This document shows, piece by piece, positions 7,783-18,900 of a DNA stretch of 25,685 bases. This DNA comes from a virus, in IMG/VR virus record IMGVR_UViG_3300005582_000090, positions 1-25,685 of that record. One strand, given 5' to 3'. Position numbers and translations under genes: made by a program. Numbering within the stretch: the stretch's first letter is position 1; each line of letters begins with the position of its first letter. The notes below the pieces were generated by a model. It searched no databases, had not been told where the DNA came from, and was given only the letters and a program-made list of their open reading frames with translations.

Positions 7783-9947
7783 GATATACACTAGATTCAA
7801 TGTTGCCTGAACAGGCTTTCTCCCCACGATTAGGTCGTGGTTTTGGCGGTGGTGGAATGACGCTTGAAGGCGGCAAAGGCGGTGGCGGTGGACAAGCTCC
7901 TCCTTCACAGCAAACCGTTACCAATACCTCTATTCCTGAGTATGCTGCCCCGTATGTACAAACCATGCTTGGCAAGACTGAGGCATTAACAGACATTAAT
8001 CAGAACCCATACCAAGCATATGGCGGTCAACGGATTGCACCATTTAATGCAAACCAAGAACAAGCATTTCAAAACACTCTTAATCAACAAACAGCAGGTC
8101 AGCTAGGAACAGGTAGTGCCATGGCTGGATTAGCTGGTTTAGGATCATTAGGAGCAGGAGCAGATTATCGCAACATGGCAACTAATCCAAATGCAACTGC
8201 TGCGTACATGTCTCCGTACATGCAAAATGTTGTAGATACACAAAAGGATGAAGCATTCCGTGATGCGCAGATACGAAATCTTGGATCTAATCTAGGGTCT
8301 GCCCGTCAAGGGACGTATGGTGGTGCTAGACAACTGTTAGGTGAGCAAGAAAGAAATCGTAATCTTCAACAGCAGTTGGGTAATATTCAAGCTACAGGAT
8401 CACAGAACGCATTTAATGCAGCGCAACAAGCACAACAGTTTGGCACAACCGCTGGTCTACAAGGCTATGGACAAGCTATTCAAGGTGCAAGTACATTAGG
8501 TCAACTTGGATCTACTCAGTTTGGACAACAGCAAGCAATTAATCAAGGCATCCAAAACGTTGGAAACGTACAACAAGCACAAGCCCAACAAGGTCTAGAT
8601 TTAGGTTATCAGGACTTTCTTAAGCAGCGTAATTACCCGTATCAGCAATTGGCATTTATGTCCGATATGACTCGTGGTATTCCGTTATCTCAATCTTCCC
8701 AGCAAATATATACCGCACCTCCAAGTGCCACATCTCAATTAGGCGGTCTAGGTATGTCTGCCCTAGGTATCTACGGCATGTCTGGTGGTTTCAGGCCAGG
8801 CGCTAAAGAAGGCGGATTGATGTCTGCTGCAGCATACAAAGAAGGCGGTTTAACATATGCAGGTGGTGGTGATATCTCTTCGATGTCTACCGAGCAACTA
8901 ACAGAAATGTTAAACAACCCATCTACCGATCCTATGTTGGCAGCGGAAATTGAAAAGTTACTAATGTTGCACCGTAGAATGGCTATGAACCCACAGACAG
9001 ATGAGATTATGGCTCCTGCTCTAGGGCGTTCAGGTATTGCCTCTATTAGTACTGGCGACATGGTTCCAGAAGAAATGGCTGGAGGCGGTATTATTGCTTT
9101 TGCTGATAGAGGGATGGTAAATCTAAAAGATCAACTATCAGACGATACAAAAGCCCGTAGAAAATTGTATGAAGATAGATTAGTCCAATCTTTTAACAAC
9201 ATGGCAACTAACGAGGCATTTAAAGAATCAAAAGCAACAGAAGCTGAAACTCGTGCTGCAATAACTGAAAGCAAGCAAATGAATCCATATGCAGCTTTGA
9301 CCAATGCTGGGTTTAAAATGATGAAAGGAAGTGATGACCCATCAAAACGTGGAAACTTTCTTTCTGAATTAGGTGAAGCTGGTGAAGCAGGACTAGGCAC
9401 TTACGCTAAAGGCAAAGCAAATGAAACAGATTTAGCTAAACAACTATCAGGTCAGATTGAAAAGAGAGAGGCTGGCAAATACGCTAGAGATTCTATAATG
9501 CACAACGCACTACAGTCTGCCGTCAATCAGATGGATACCAAAGAACTTGGCGCTATTAATGCTCGTATTACTGCAGGAAATACAGCAGCCACTAAAGAAT
9601 CTAACTTGTACTTAAAATCCATTAGCTTGTACAAAGACACTTTAGATGATGTCAAAACTAGTATGATCCAAAAGGATAAGTTTAGTCGTATGTACCGTGA
9701 TGATCCAGCGGCATTTAATAAAGCTGCTGAACAAGAAGCTAAGGCCATTCTTGGTCCAAAATTTTTGGAGTCTATTGGCAAAACATCAGCTATGACACCC
9801 AATGCTAATCCTGCGGCTCCTGTAGGTAAAGCATCTGCCCCAGTATTTGTAACAATTCCAGCTAAAGATGGTAAGCCAGCCCAGCAGGTTCAGTTTGCAT
9901 CAAAAGAACAGGCTGACGAATTTAAAAAGGCAGCTGGATTAAAATGA
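7779..9947 (+). CDS. Large Gln/Gly-rich virion protein, probable ejection protein
   Basis: A 722-residue protein. It opens with a Gly tract (RGFGGGGMTLEGGKGGGGGQ), followed by PYQAYGGQRIAPFNANQEQAF, a segment recurrent in environmental podovirus structural proteins. Residues about 90-320 are Gln/Asn/Ala-rich helix without charged clusters (QQQLGNIQATGSQNAFNAAQ), typical of long rod-like or internal virion proteins. Then come AKEGGLMSAAAYKEGGLTY and EEMAGGGIIAFADRG, repeated GG-turn motifs, and a charged helical C-terminal part ending in a Pro/Ala linker and a short PVFVTIPAKDGKPAQQVQF beta module. AAGGA 9 nt before the ATG supports the start. It directly precedes the giant gene, so the two products may be packaged together. 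Function inferred. Confidence 0.65.
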   Translation: MRYTLDSMLPEQAFSPRLGRGFGGGGMTLEGGKGGGGGQAPPSQQTVTNTSIPEYAAPYVQTMLGKTEALTDINQNPYQAYGGQRIAPFNANQEQAFQNTLNQQTAGQLGTGSAMAGLAGLGSLGAGADYRNMATNPNATAAYMSPYMQNVVDTQKDEAFRDAQIRNLGSNLGSARQGTYGGARQLLGEQERNRNLQQQLGNIQATGSQNAFNAAQQAQQFGTTAGLQGYGQAIQGASTLGQLGSTQFGQQQAINQGIQNVGNVQQAQAQQGLDLGYQDFLKQRNYPYQQLAFMSDMTRGIPLSQSSQQIYTAPPSATSQLGGLGMSALGIYGMSGGFRPGAKEGGLMSAAAYKEGGLTYAGGGDISSMSTEQLTEMLNNPSTDPMLAAEIEKLLMLHRRMAMNPQTDEIMAPALGRSGIASISTGDMVPEEMAGGGIIAFADRGMVNLKDQLSDDTKARRKLYEDRLVQSFNNMATNEAFKESKATEAETRAAITESKQMNPYAALTNAGFKMMKGSDDPSKRGNFLSELGEAGEAGLGTYAKGKANETDLAKQLSGQIEKREAGKYARDSIMHNALQSAVNQMDTKELGAINARITAGNTAATKESNLYLKSISLYKDTLDDVKTSMIQKDKFSRMYRDDPAAFNKAAEQEAKAILGPKFLESIGKTSAMTPNANPAAPVGKASAPVFVTIPAKDGKPAQQVQFASKEQADEFKKAAGLK

Positions 9948-9982
9948 TAGTAAAATAAATTAAGTTCAAAGCAGTAACTAAA

Positions 9983-9987
9983 TAGGA
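9983..9987 (+). promoter_or_regulatory. Ribosome-binding site deciding the giant gene's start
   Basis: TAGGA lies 9 nt before ATG 9997 and 6 nt before an in-frame TTG at 9994. Either could be used, but ATG is preferred, giving 4641 residues. The 49-nt gap before it (9948-9996) is one of the longest in the late region and shows no convincing promoter. Confidence 0.55.
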
Positions 9988-9996
9988 CACAATTTG

Positions 9997-12900
9997 ATGG
10001 CAGATATAGATAAGCTGATAGCTCAGTACGGTGGAAGTATTGTTCCAGAGCCAAAGCCAAGCCCATCAAATGAATTAGCCGATTTAGCTGCACAATTTGG
10101 CGGAACTCTAGTTTCCCCAGATACTCCTACCACTCCAGGAGGTTACGGAGCAGGTACTTTTGCCAAAGACATGGGCAAATTAACTGCTGCTGGAGCTGTT
10201 CCAGGAATATTGGGCGCACCAGAAGCAATTGAAGCTGCTGCTGTCCAACAATCAAAATCTACTTTTGCAGCCCCTTCTGAGATTTTAAGTTACCTATCAA
10301 GCCCAGATAAACTGGCTAACAAATTTGTTACGTCATTAGGCTTTAAGCCTATCTTTGGCGAAGAAAGCAAAGGACTTGTACCAGAAGAGCTTTTGAAAAA
10401 GCAAGAGATGTTGTTAGACGAGGTAAGAGCTAAAGGCAAGTCACAAAACTTAAAAGACTTATCCGCATACGGACAAAAGCTAGGTCGAGACATCACAGAG
10501 ACAGCATCTCCTGAAATACAGTTAGCAATGGCTAACTTTGTCCCTACTGGCTCATTGTCTGATATTGCCAATGGCAGAATAGAAAATTTAAGTTTTGGTG
10601 CTAAACCTACATTTTTAGGTTTTGCTGGTCAGTTTGCTAATATCTTTGGTTCTGTAGCTCCTGGAATGATTGGGACAATTCTTACCAAAGATCCTAGGTA
10701 CATGCAAGCCTTTGGATTTGGTCAGGCTGGATCAGAGGGCGTAAGCAATGCCCGTGAATACATACAAAGCCTAGATGACACTCAGCTGGCTGCTAACAGC
10801 CCTTATTTTAAAGATCTTTTAAAAACTGGTTACGATCCAAAAACAGCTCGGTTAATGACCGAGGAAAAAGCGGTAGACACTGCTGCAACTGCACAAGCTA
10901 TTGTGGGAGCAGTAGGCGGTAACTTTACTGCTAAATTAATTACAGGTAAGTTTGACGATGCATTACTATCATCAGTAAAAAACAGAGCACTAAACATCGT
11001 TGCAAGAACAAGCAAGGGTGTAGTTATAGGCGGTGCAGAAGAAGGTCTTCAGGAAATGGCTGAAGGCATTGCCAGTGATTTAGGTATTGACAAGACAGTT
11101 GTAAAAGAGATTGGTTCTGATGCTTTTGCTAATTTTGTATTAGGCGCTATTGGTGGTGGTGGAGTAGGCGGTGTAAAAGGTTTACTGACTAAAGATAAGA
11201 CAGTTACCAAAAAACCCACTCCTGATGAGCTATTTGCAGATCTTATTGGAACAGGTGTTCCACCATCAGTTCCTCCGACTGCACCACCATCTAACAGCCC
11301 AGTTGTTAGTACTATGCAAGTAAATGTTGGCGGCAATATTGGCACAAAAGTTACCAGACAAGATGGCAGTGTAGATATCGATGGGTTGCAGGTTGTGCCT
11401 CCAGCTGCCATGGTAGAGGAAGATGATGTCGCTCTATCATCCATAGTTCCTCCTAGCGTAGTAGCTCCAGTAGCTGCTATGGTATCTACAGTAGGCTTAG
11501 ACCCAGAAACTGCCCAAAGAGTAGATGCTCTTAAAGCCGAACTAAAGCTAATTGAAAGCAGGAGAGCAGACCCTAATAACATTCCTAACGAGTACGAGCT
11601 AGAGTTTTTTGATGAAAGAGAAGCCGAACTTGCTAAGGAAATTACTGATTTAGTAAGTCCTAAAGCTCCAGAAGCTCCTGCCGAGCCAACAACGGCAGAA
11701 AAGCTAGACAACGCTTTTATGTGGAGAAAAGACGGTGTTGATATTCCAATACAAGTTGTTGCTGAAAAATTAGGCACTAATGAAAATGGTCAAAGAGAAA
11801 TTTTGGCTTTGGTTGATGGTCAAGAACAAAGTATTCCAATTGATGAAGTTGTAAGAAATCCTGATTTTGTAGCTCCAGTATCAGAGGAAGTAGTTACTGA
11901 GCCAGAGGTAGCTCCAATAGCAGAAGAAGCGGCTACTGAACCAGAGGTTGCGCCAACTGAGCCAGAAGCTGTTACTACAACTGGAGGAGCAGCACTACCA
12001 ACGCCCACTATAGAAGAAAAGATTGCTGATAGTACAGCTCGCATGGAAGAGCAATTTAAGGCTGCTGCTGAAGCTATTGGAAACGATCAAAAGCTATTAG
12101 AAAAAGAATTAAAAGAAGCAAAATCTGTTTTAACTAATAAATATCAAGAACAGTTTAAAAATTCTACTTTTGATTTTGAAAAGAAACGGTTAACTTCTGC
12201 CGATGGCAAACTGGCTTTGCAGTGGGAAAACGATGGAAAAACTAATCGAGGTAGTGTAAAAGTAGTTCCAATTGAACCTAGCAAAGAAGAGCAGATTGCT
12301 ATTAACAAAGCTCGTCAGGAAGAGCAAAGAGCTGCTGCAGAAGCTGAGAAAAAAGCTAAAGAGGAAGCGCCTAAGGAAGAAGAGAAGCCTACTGGTGGGC
12401 CATCTATTGGTGGACCAGCTATTACTGGCGGACCATCTACACCTAAAAAGGTAGCACCAACGGAAGAAGAGAAGCAAGCTAAAGAAGAAGAGAAGAAGGC
12501 TAGAGAAGAAGAAAAGAAAGCCAAAGAAGAAGAAAAAGCTCAAAAAGAAGAGCAAAAAAAGAAGATAGCTGAATTAAATACAAACCCAATGAAGATTGCT
12601 ATGGAAACTGGCAATGCGGATGCGGTTGCAACACTTTTATACGGTCATGCTGTTGATGAAAGTTTACATCCAGTTATTTTCCCAGAAGAAATGTTGTTGC
12701 GTATTCCAGTTGAATTAAGTTTGGTAAGTCAAATGGAAGATGAATTAGTTGCAAACAAATTCCGTATTACTGACAGAGCAGTTCCAGCAACAACAGATAG
12801 TCCAGACTATGTAGGTCCTGAAAGAATTACCATATCTGCGTTATATAACCCAGAAAAAGTAAGCGTACAGGGTGGTGGTGCTGATTTTTTTGCCAACCGT

Positions 12901-15900
12901 AAGGGACAAATTACTGCTGCCCCATTACCAAAAGATGCCACAGAAAAACAAAAAGATGCGCTAGTAACTGAACTGTTAGATTTAGCAAACCCTAAAAAAT
13001 TATTAGACATTCAATCGAATCCAAATAATACATTTGGCGCAATGATGTTTAAAGAGGGGTTAGTATCTAAAATAAAAACGCCTGGAGACTATCTTTTTGA
13101 TTTAATCAAGTTAACTTCAAGAGCTGGCGGACAATTTAATACATACATTTCTCCTAAAGCGGGAAATCGCCAAGCCATTAAATTAGTTATAGACGATGGT
13201 CAAGAAACATTAGTTAGAAAATTATTAGTAGATTATGTAACGTCTTTACAAACCTTACAAGCTGTACTAAATGAGCATTCTAGTGTTACCCCTTTATACG
13301 ATGCATTAATGGCAAAATATATAAAGGATACGAATGCAGGCAGCATACCTGATATATATACACCAGAGGGTGTAGGTTTAAGAATTCAAATTGACAATGC
13401 ACAACTTAATCAGTTTATTCCTAGATTATTGTCTTTGTTTGGCGCTGATGAAAACTCTACCGATCAAACAAACAGAATTGTTAAAAAAGACGCAGAAACT
13501 CCACCAGAGTTAGGCAACATTATCAGACGTGGTATGCGTGACCATCGACAGGGACGAGATGTTGATGTACAAGACTTTTTACAAACATTTAAATTTTTAC
13601 CAGGCGGTATTGATTTTGGTAATTGGGTCAATCAGTCAGAACGTACAGCGCATTTAAACGCTATTTACGATGCGATGTATGACCTAGCAGATATTTCTGG
13701 TATAGCACCAGAAATGCTAGGCTTAAATGAAAAGTTAAAACTAGCTGTAGGTGCGCAGGGTCGTGGTGGCAAGACCGCAGCTCATTTTGTTTCTGGATAC
13801 AATGAAATTAACTTAACAAAAACAAAAGGTGATGGAACATTAGCGCATGAATGGCAACACGCATTAGATTTTAATTTAAGAGTAGTTCCTAACGGAAAAG
13901 TTTTAATGTCCGATACAGCATCTACTTTGCAAAGAACGATCAATGTAGAAAGAGTAGAAAGTAACTTACGGTCAATCTTAACTAATACAGCAAATAGTGA
14001 AAACAACCGTAATACGCCACCCAAAAAAGCATTCTTTGATGCTATTTCAAATAGTCGATACGGTGAAGCCGACATCTACCGTAGTTCGTATACTGATACA
14101 CAATTTTATAAAGATGCTTTAGAACTAGATAGAAGTAGAGAAAAACCATATTGGAGCACTCAAGTAGAGCTGTTATCTAGATCTTTTGAATCTTTAATAT
14201 TTGATCTAGCAAAAGGTGGATCTCCATATTTAGTTGGACCAACAGTAGCTGATGGTTATGTAACTAAAAGGAATGGTTATGCTGGCACTACTTATCCAGC
14301 TGGTAAAGAACGCCCTAAGATCAATGAAGTATATCAACAGATGTTGGATCAAATTGATCCCAAGACTTTAGAGATAAAGACATACAAATTAGAAAATAAA
14401 ATTATTGAGGTTGAAGAGTTAGGATATGTAGTAGTTGATCAGTATTACCTTGATCGTGGTCGAATGGGTGGTTTAAATTGGTTTAAGACAGAAGAAGAAG
14501 CAAAACAAGCCAAAGAACAACTTGATGGCAAAGAAGAAATATTAACGCCACGGCTAATGCAAATTAGCAAGGTTAATCAAAGTATCATTAACATGGCACA
14601 GCGTATTGATGCCATCATGGAAGAGATGGGCTTGTTTAAGTGGCCCGAAATTAAAAATGGCTCGATGGCTGAGTCAATGTTCTACCACATGCGTCAAGGA
14701 TGGTGGCCTAAAACCAACCGTGAACTAGCTGAATATGGCATTAAAGCGTATCTGCAAACGCCTGAGCTATTGGGATTCAACCCTGCTAAAGATCAAAGAG
14801 AAATAGACAACTACAAAATTGCTGATTTTGAAGGTGATCGAGTTAAATTAAAGCAAACTCAAGAAGACTTTGAGGCAGCAGCTGTACGGTTTATCAGCCA
14901 AGTCATTACCGATATGAGAGCAGAAGGCTCTGATACCAAAGCTATCTATGACCATATTGTCGGCTTGTACGAAACTCAACCTTCATTAGATGTTAAATCA
15001 GTATTAAGCGTATCTAACAACGCTTACTCTACCCCATTGCCGATTGCATACCTTGCTGGAATGTTATCCCGTGTTAAATCTACTACAACAGTATTAGATC
15101 CAACTGGCGGTAATGGAATGTTGGTAGTTACGGCTAATCCTAAAAACGTAACAACAATCGAATTAGACCAGCATCGTGCTAATAATTTGAAGTTGATGCA
15201 GATGGGGGATGTAATTGAGGGGGACGCATTAGTAAAAATAAAAGATATCCAAGCTCAAAAAGTAGATGTAGTTCTTGCCAACCCTCCATTCGGATCACTT
15301 CCATCGCCTGTAGATGTTAAGTCTTGGACAGGACAAAATTACAAGATTGGTACGCTAGATCAACTCATTGCTGCCGAGTCATTGCGAACAATGGCAAATG
15401 ACGGTAGAGCAGTTTTAATACTTGAGTCTCATACAAAACCAAACACTATTACATCAACAGATAGAGTGTTTTTGAATTGGCTATACAGCAATTACAATGT
15501 TGCCGACCATTATGAAATTGCTGGAAATTTATATCGTAAACAAGGTGCGTCTTTTCCGTTGCGTGTCTTAGTTATTGCTGGAAGAAATCAAACGGACAAT
15601 GTTTTCCCAAATGATTTTGTTGTTAATAGATTAACGTCATTTGATGAATTATGGAGCAGATATGTTCAAACCAGTGATCGTAGCGAAAAAGTCGTGGTGG
15701 GTACCAGAAAACAAAGGGCAACTACTGGCGGTGCAGATAGACCAAGCGGAGCAGTACCAACAGGCGATAATCTCCAAGATGGCGAACCTAGCGGAGGAGT
15801 GGGGGGGACTGGAGAGGGCGTTGGCATCGGCGAACAATTATCTCCGACAGGAGGGGTCAACGTACCTCCCAAAACCAGCGGACGTGGAACAGCTGGTGGA

Positions 15901-18900
15901 ATTCGTGATACAGAACAACAGCAGGATAGCGGAGATGGTCAACGAGGGGGACCCAGAAGTAGCGAATCCAGCACCGACAGAGGAAGCGATATATTACGTG
16001 AAGAATCAGGAGATCAACTGGGAGGACTTTCTGACTTAGATTTAGATGCGCTGTTTGACGATATTAATAAATCTTTGCAAGAAAAAGAAACAAAAGTCAA
16101 ACGGGAAAAACAAACTGGTGGGCCTAAAAAAACAAAAGAAGTTAAAGAACCAAGTGTTAAACGTGAACCTAAAACGCCTTCTGTTGAAATGTCACCAGAA
16201 ATGCAAATTTTAGTTGAAAAATTAAGAGCTGCTTTAAATGGAAAAGCACCACAAATAACAGAAGAAGTTACAAAAGAAAACAGTCAAGAACGTCTAGATA
16301 AACAAGCTGACGAAGCTATGGGCCGTATTGCCCAAAATTCTAAAAATACTAGTAATGATCCTGATAGTGGACTTTATTCTAGAAAAGATGATCAAGAATA
16401 TGCTAACGTAAAACCAATCATTCAAGAAATATGGGACTTAGCTGGGAAAACAACAAGTGATTTTAGAGAACGGGTTAAATATATTGTTGATGAATTAGTT
16501 CCCTTGTTAGGGAAAGCAATAGTAGCTCATGTTCAAGCATTTATTAATGGATTAAAAACTACAGTAAAAAGAAGACCTAAAAATCAAACTCCAGTACAAG
16601 GTGAGCCAATTGATACAGAATCAAGAGTTGTTTATTTAGGTAAGTCTAGATTTGCAAGCGATGGTATTTATTTGCCTCGTGCTCAATCACAACATGCGTA
16701 CACAGCTTTAGAAAAGTTAGAAGCTCAAGTTGGCAACATAGATGAATTTGTTACTAAAGAGCTAGGCTATTCATCTATTGAGCAAATGGCAGAAGGTCTT
16801 GCTGGTTATCAAATTGATGCATTAGGATTAGCAATCCAAGCTAACAAACTTGGAAAAGGTTTCATTATTGGAGATGATACTGGCGTAGGTAAAGGTAGAA
16901 CAGCTGCCGCCATGATTGTCTGGGCAAAGAAACAAGGGAAGATTCCTATTTTTGTTTCTCTTAACGATTCTTTATATACTGATATGTATAGAGATTTAAT
17001 TAACATTGGTCATGGCAATATTAAAATAGGAATGACAAATGGTGGTACAAAAATAATTAAAGATATTGGCGAAGGACAAACTGAAACAGTATTTAAAAAT
17101 AAAGTAGGCGATGATACAAAATTAACCAGCTATATATCAAAAAATAAAAAACTACCACCTGGAATAGATGTTTTATTTACAAATTATTCGCAGTTAAGTG
17201 GCGGACCAGGATCTGCAGCAAGACAGGAAGCAGTAGCATCTTTAGTTGCAAGTGGAGATGCTGTATTAGTTATGGATGAAGCCCATAACGCTGCTGGTAC
17301 GCCAACTGATAAAGACTCAATGGGTCAAAATGCTTTTTTTATGTCTTTGTTAACAGGTCAAAATTTATTAGGCAAAGGTGTAGATGCTCCTGAAGATTGG
17401 AAACCACCACCAACTGTTTATTTATCTGCTACGTTTGCAAAACGTCCAGATAATATGCCGTTGTATATTCATACAAATTTACGTTACGCTGCAGACACTC
17501 CAGAAGATTTAACAGCCTTGTTTGGTAAAGGCGTTAAAACAGATGTGTTGCAACAAGTGTCTTCAGAGATGTTGGTAGAGTCTGGCTCAATGATACGCAG
17601 AGAAAGATCTTATGAAGGCGTAACAATGGATTTTGTTATTGATGACAAGAACACTGCCAGAGATACCAGAGAAGTTGATAAGGTTACAGAAATACTAAGA
17701 TCTTTAGTCAATGCAGATCGAGCTTTAAAAGAATGGATAAAAACTCCTGAGGGTATGGAAGCAGTAATTAAACTAGGCCCTCCAGGATCGTATCTTGCGA
17801 GCGCAGATATGTTCAAACCATCGGGAGGAACAAAAGCATTTAAAGAAGTAAAAGGCACTCCATTTACTTCTGTTGTGCATAATTACATAGGAACCTTATT
17901 ACTTTCAACTAAAACTCAAACTGCTATAGACATGGTTGTTGAAAAACTTAACAACAATGAAAAAGTAGTTGTTGGATTGCAAAGTACCAATGGCAAAGCA
18001 TTAGAGGATTTTGTTAAACAAAATAATATTAAAAAAGGCGATGAAATTCCTGATTTTGGATGGCAAACATTAATTAGACGTGCTGTATCTTCCACCAAAA
18101 AAGTTACTTTAAAATCTTCCTTTGATGAATCTGATGAAGTGGTATTTATCCCTAACGAGCTAATGCCAAAAAATATCCGAGCTGGATATGATAACGTTGA
18201 TAATGCTTTAGAAAATTTTCAATCTGATTTACCTCCTGCACCAATTGATTTTATACGAACAGAGTTAGAACAAAAATATGTATGGACTATTGATGGCAAA
18301 GTTCAAGTTGGTGATACACCACCTAAAGGTGTAAAAGCAAGACACTTAGTTGTAAAAGAAATTACAGGTAGAAAAAACGGAATAGATTATTCTGGAGATA
18401 CACCAAAATATATAACTTTAGATAACCCTAGTCGTACAAGCATGATTTCGTCATACCAAAATGGCGAGGAATCTAAAGAAGGTCCAATTGATGTATTAAT
18501 CATTAACTCTGCAGGAGCAACGGGAATCTCGTTACATGCCTCAGTAGATGCATTTGATCAACGCCCACGGCATATGATTGTTTTACAGCCACACGGGGAT
18601 ATTAGTGTTTTTATTCAATTATTAGGAAGAATACATAGAACAGGTCAAGTTGAATGGCCTTCATTCACTATGTTAGCAACTGGAATACCAGCTGAAAGAC
18701 GCATCTTAGCCATGTTGCGTAAGAAGTTGTCTAGCTTAAAATCCAATACTTCTGGCGGATCTAGCAGTACAAAGGTTGACGGAGTAGATTTTATTAATAT
18801 GTACGGAGATGTAGCGACAGCCGAATATTTGAATGAACATCCAGACATACAAGCATTTTTAGATACAAAAGAATATTCAGACCCTGACGATGCAGCTGGC

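Noticed and set aside
9948-9996. Possible promoter before the giant gene (TAAAAT at 9951)
   Set aside because: No -35-like hexamer at suitable spacing; AT-rich gap alone is not enough.
11049-11777. 242-codon ORF on the - strand inside the giant gene
   Set aside because: Ser/Thr/Ala/Pro-rich product antisense to a Pro/Val/Glu low-complexity part of the giant protein; no credible domain and no isolated transcription unit.
12272-12454. 60-codon + strand ORF rich in Lys/Leu/Arg
   Set aside because: Frame-shifted reading of the same Lys/Glu repeat; repetitive and without domain-like sequence.
12190-12555. 121-codon - strand ORF rich in Phe/Leu/Ser
   Set aside because: It is the complement of the GA-rich Lys/Glu repeat, so long stop-free reverse frames are expected.
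15649-15872. Two - strand ORFs (62 and 68 codons) in the GC-rich linker
   Set aside because: Pro/Ser/Thr low-complexity reverse frames explained by the Gly/Ser-rich coding; unlike the + strand overlapping ORF, they show no balanced composition.
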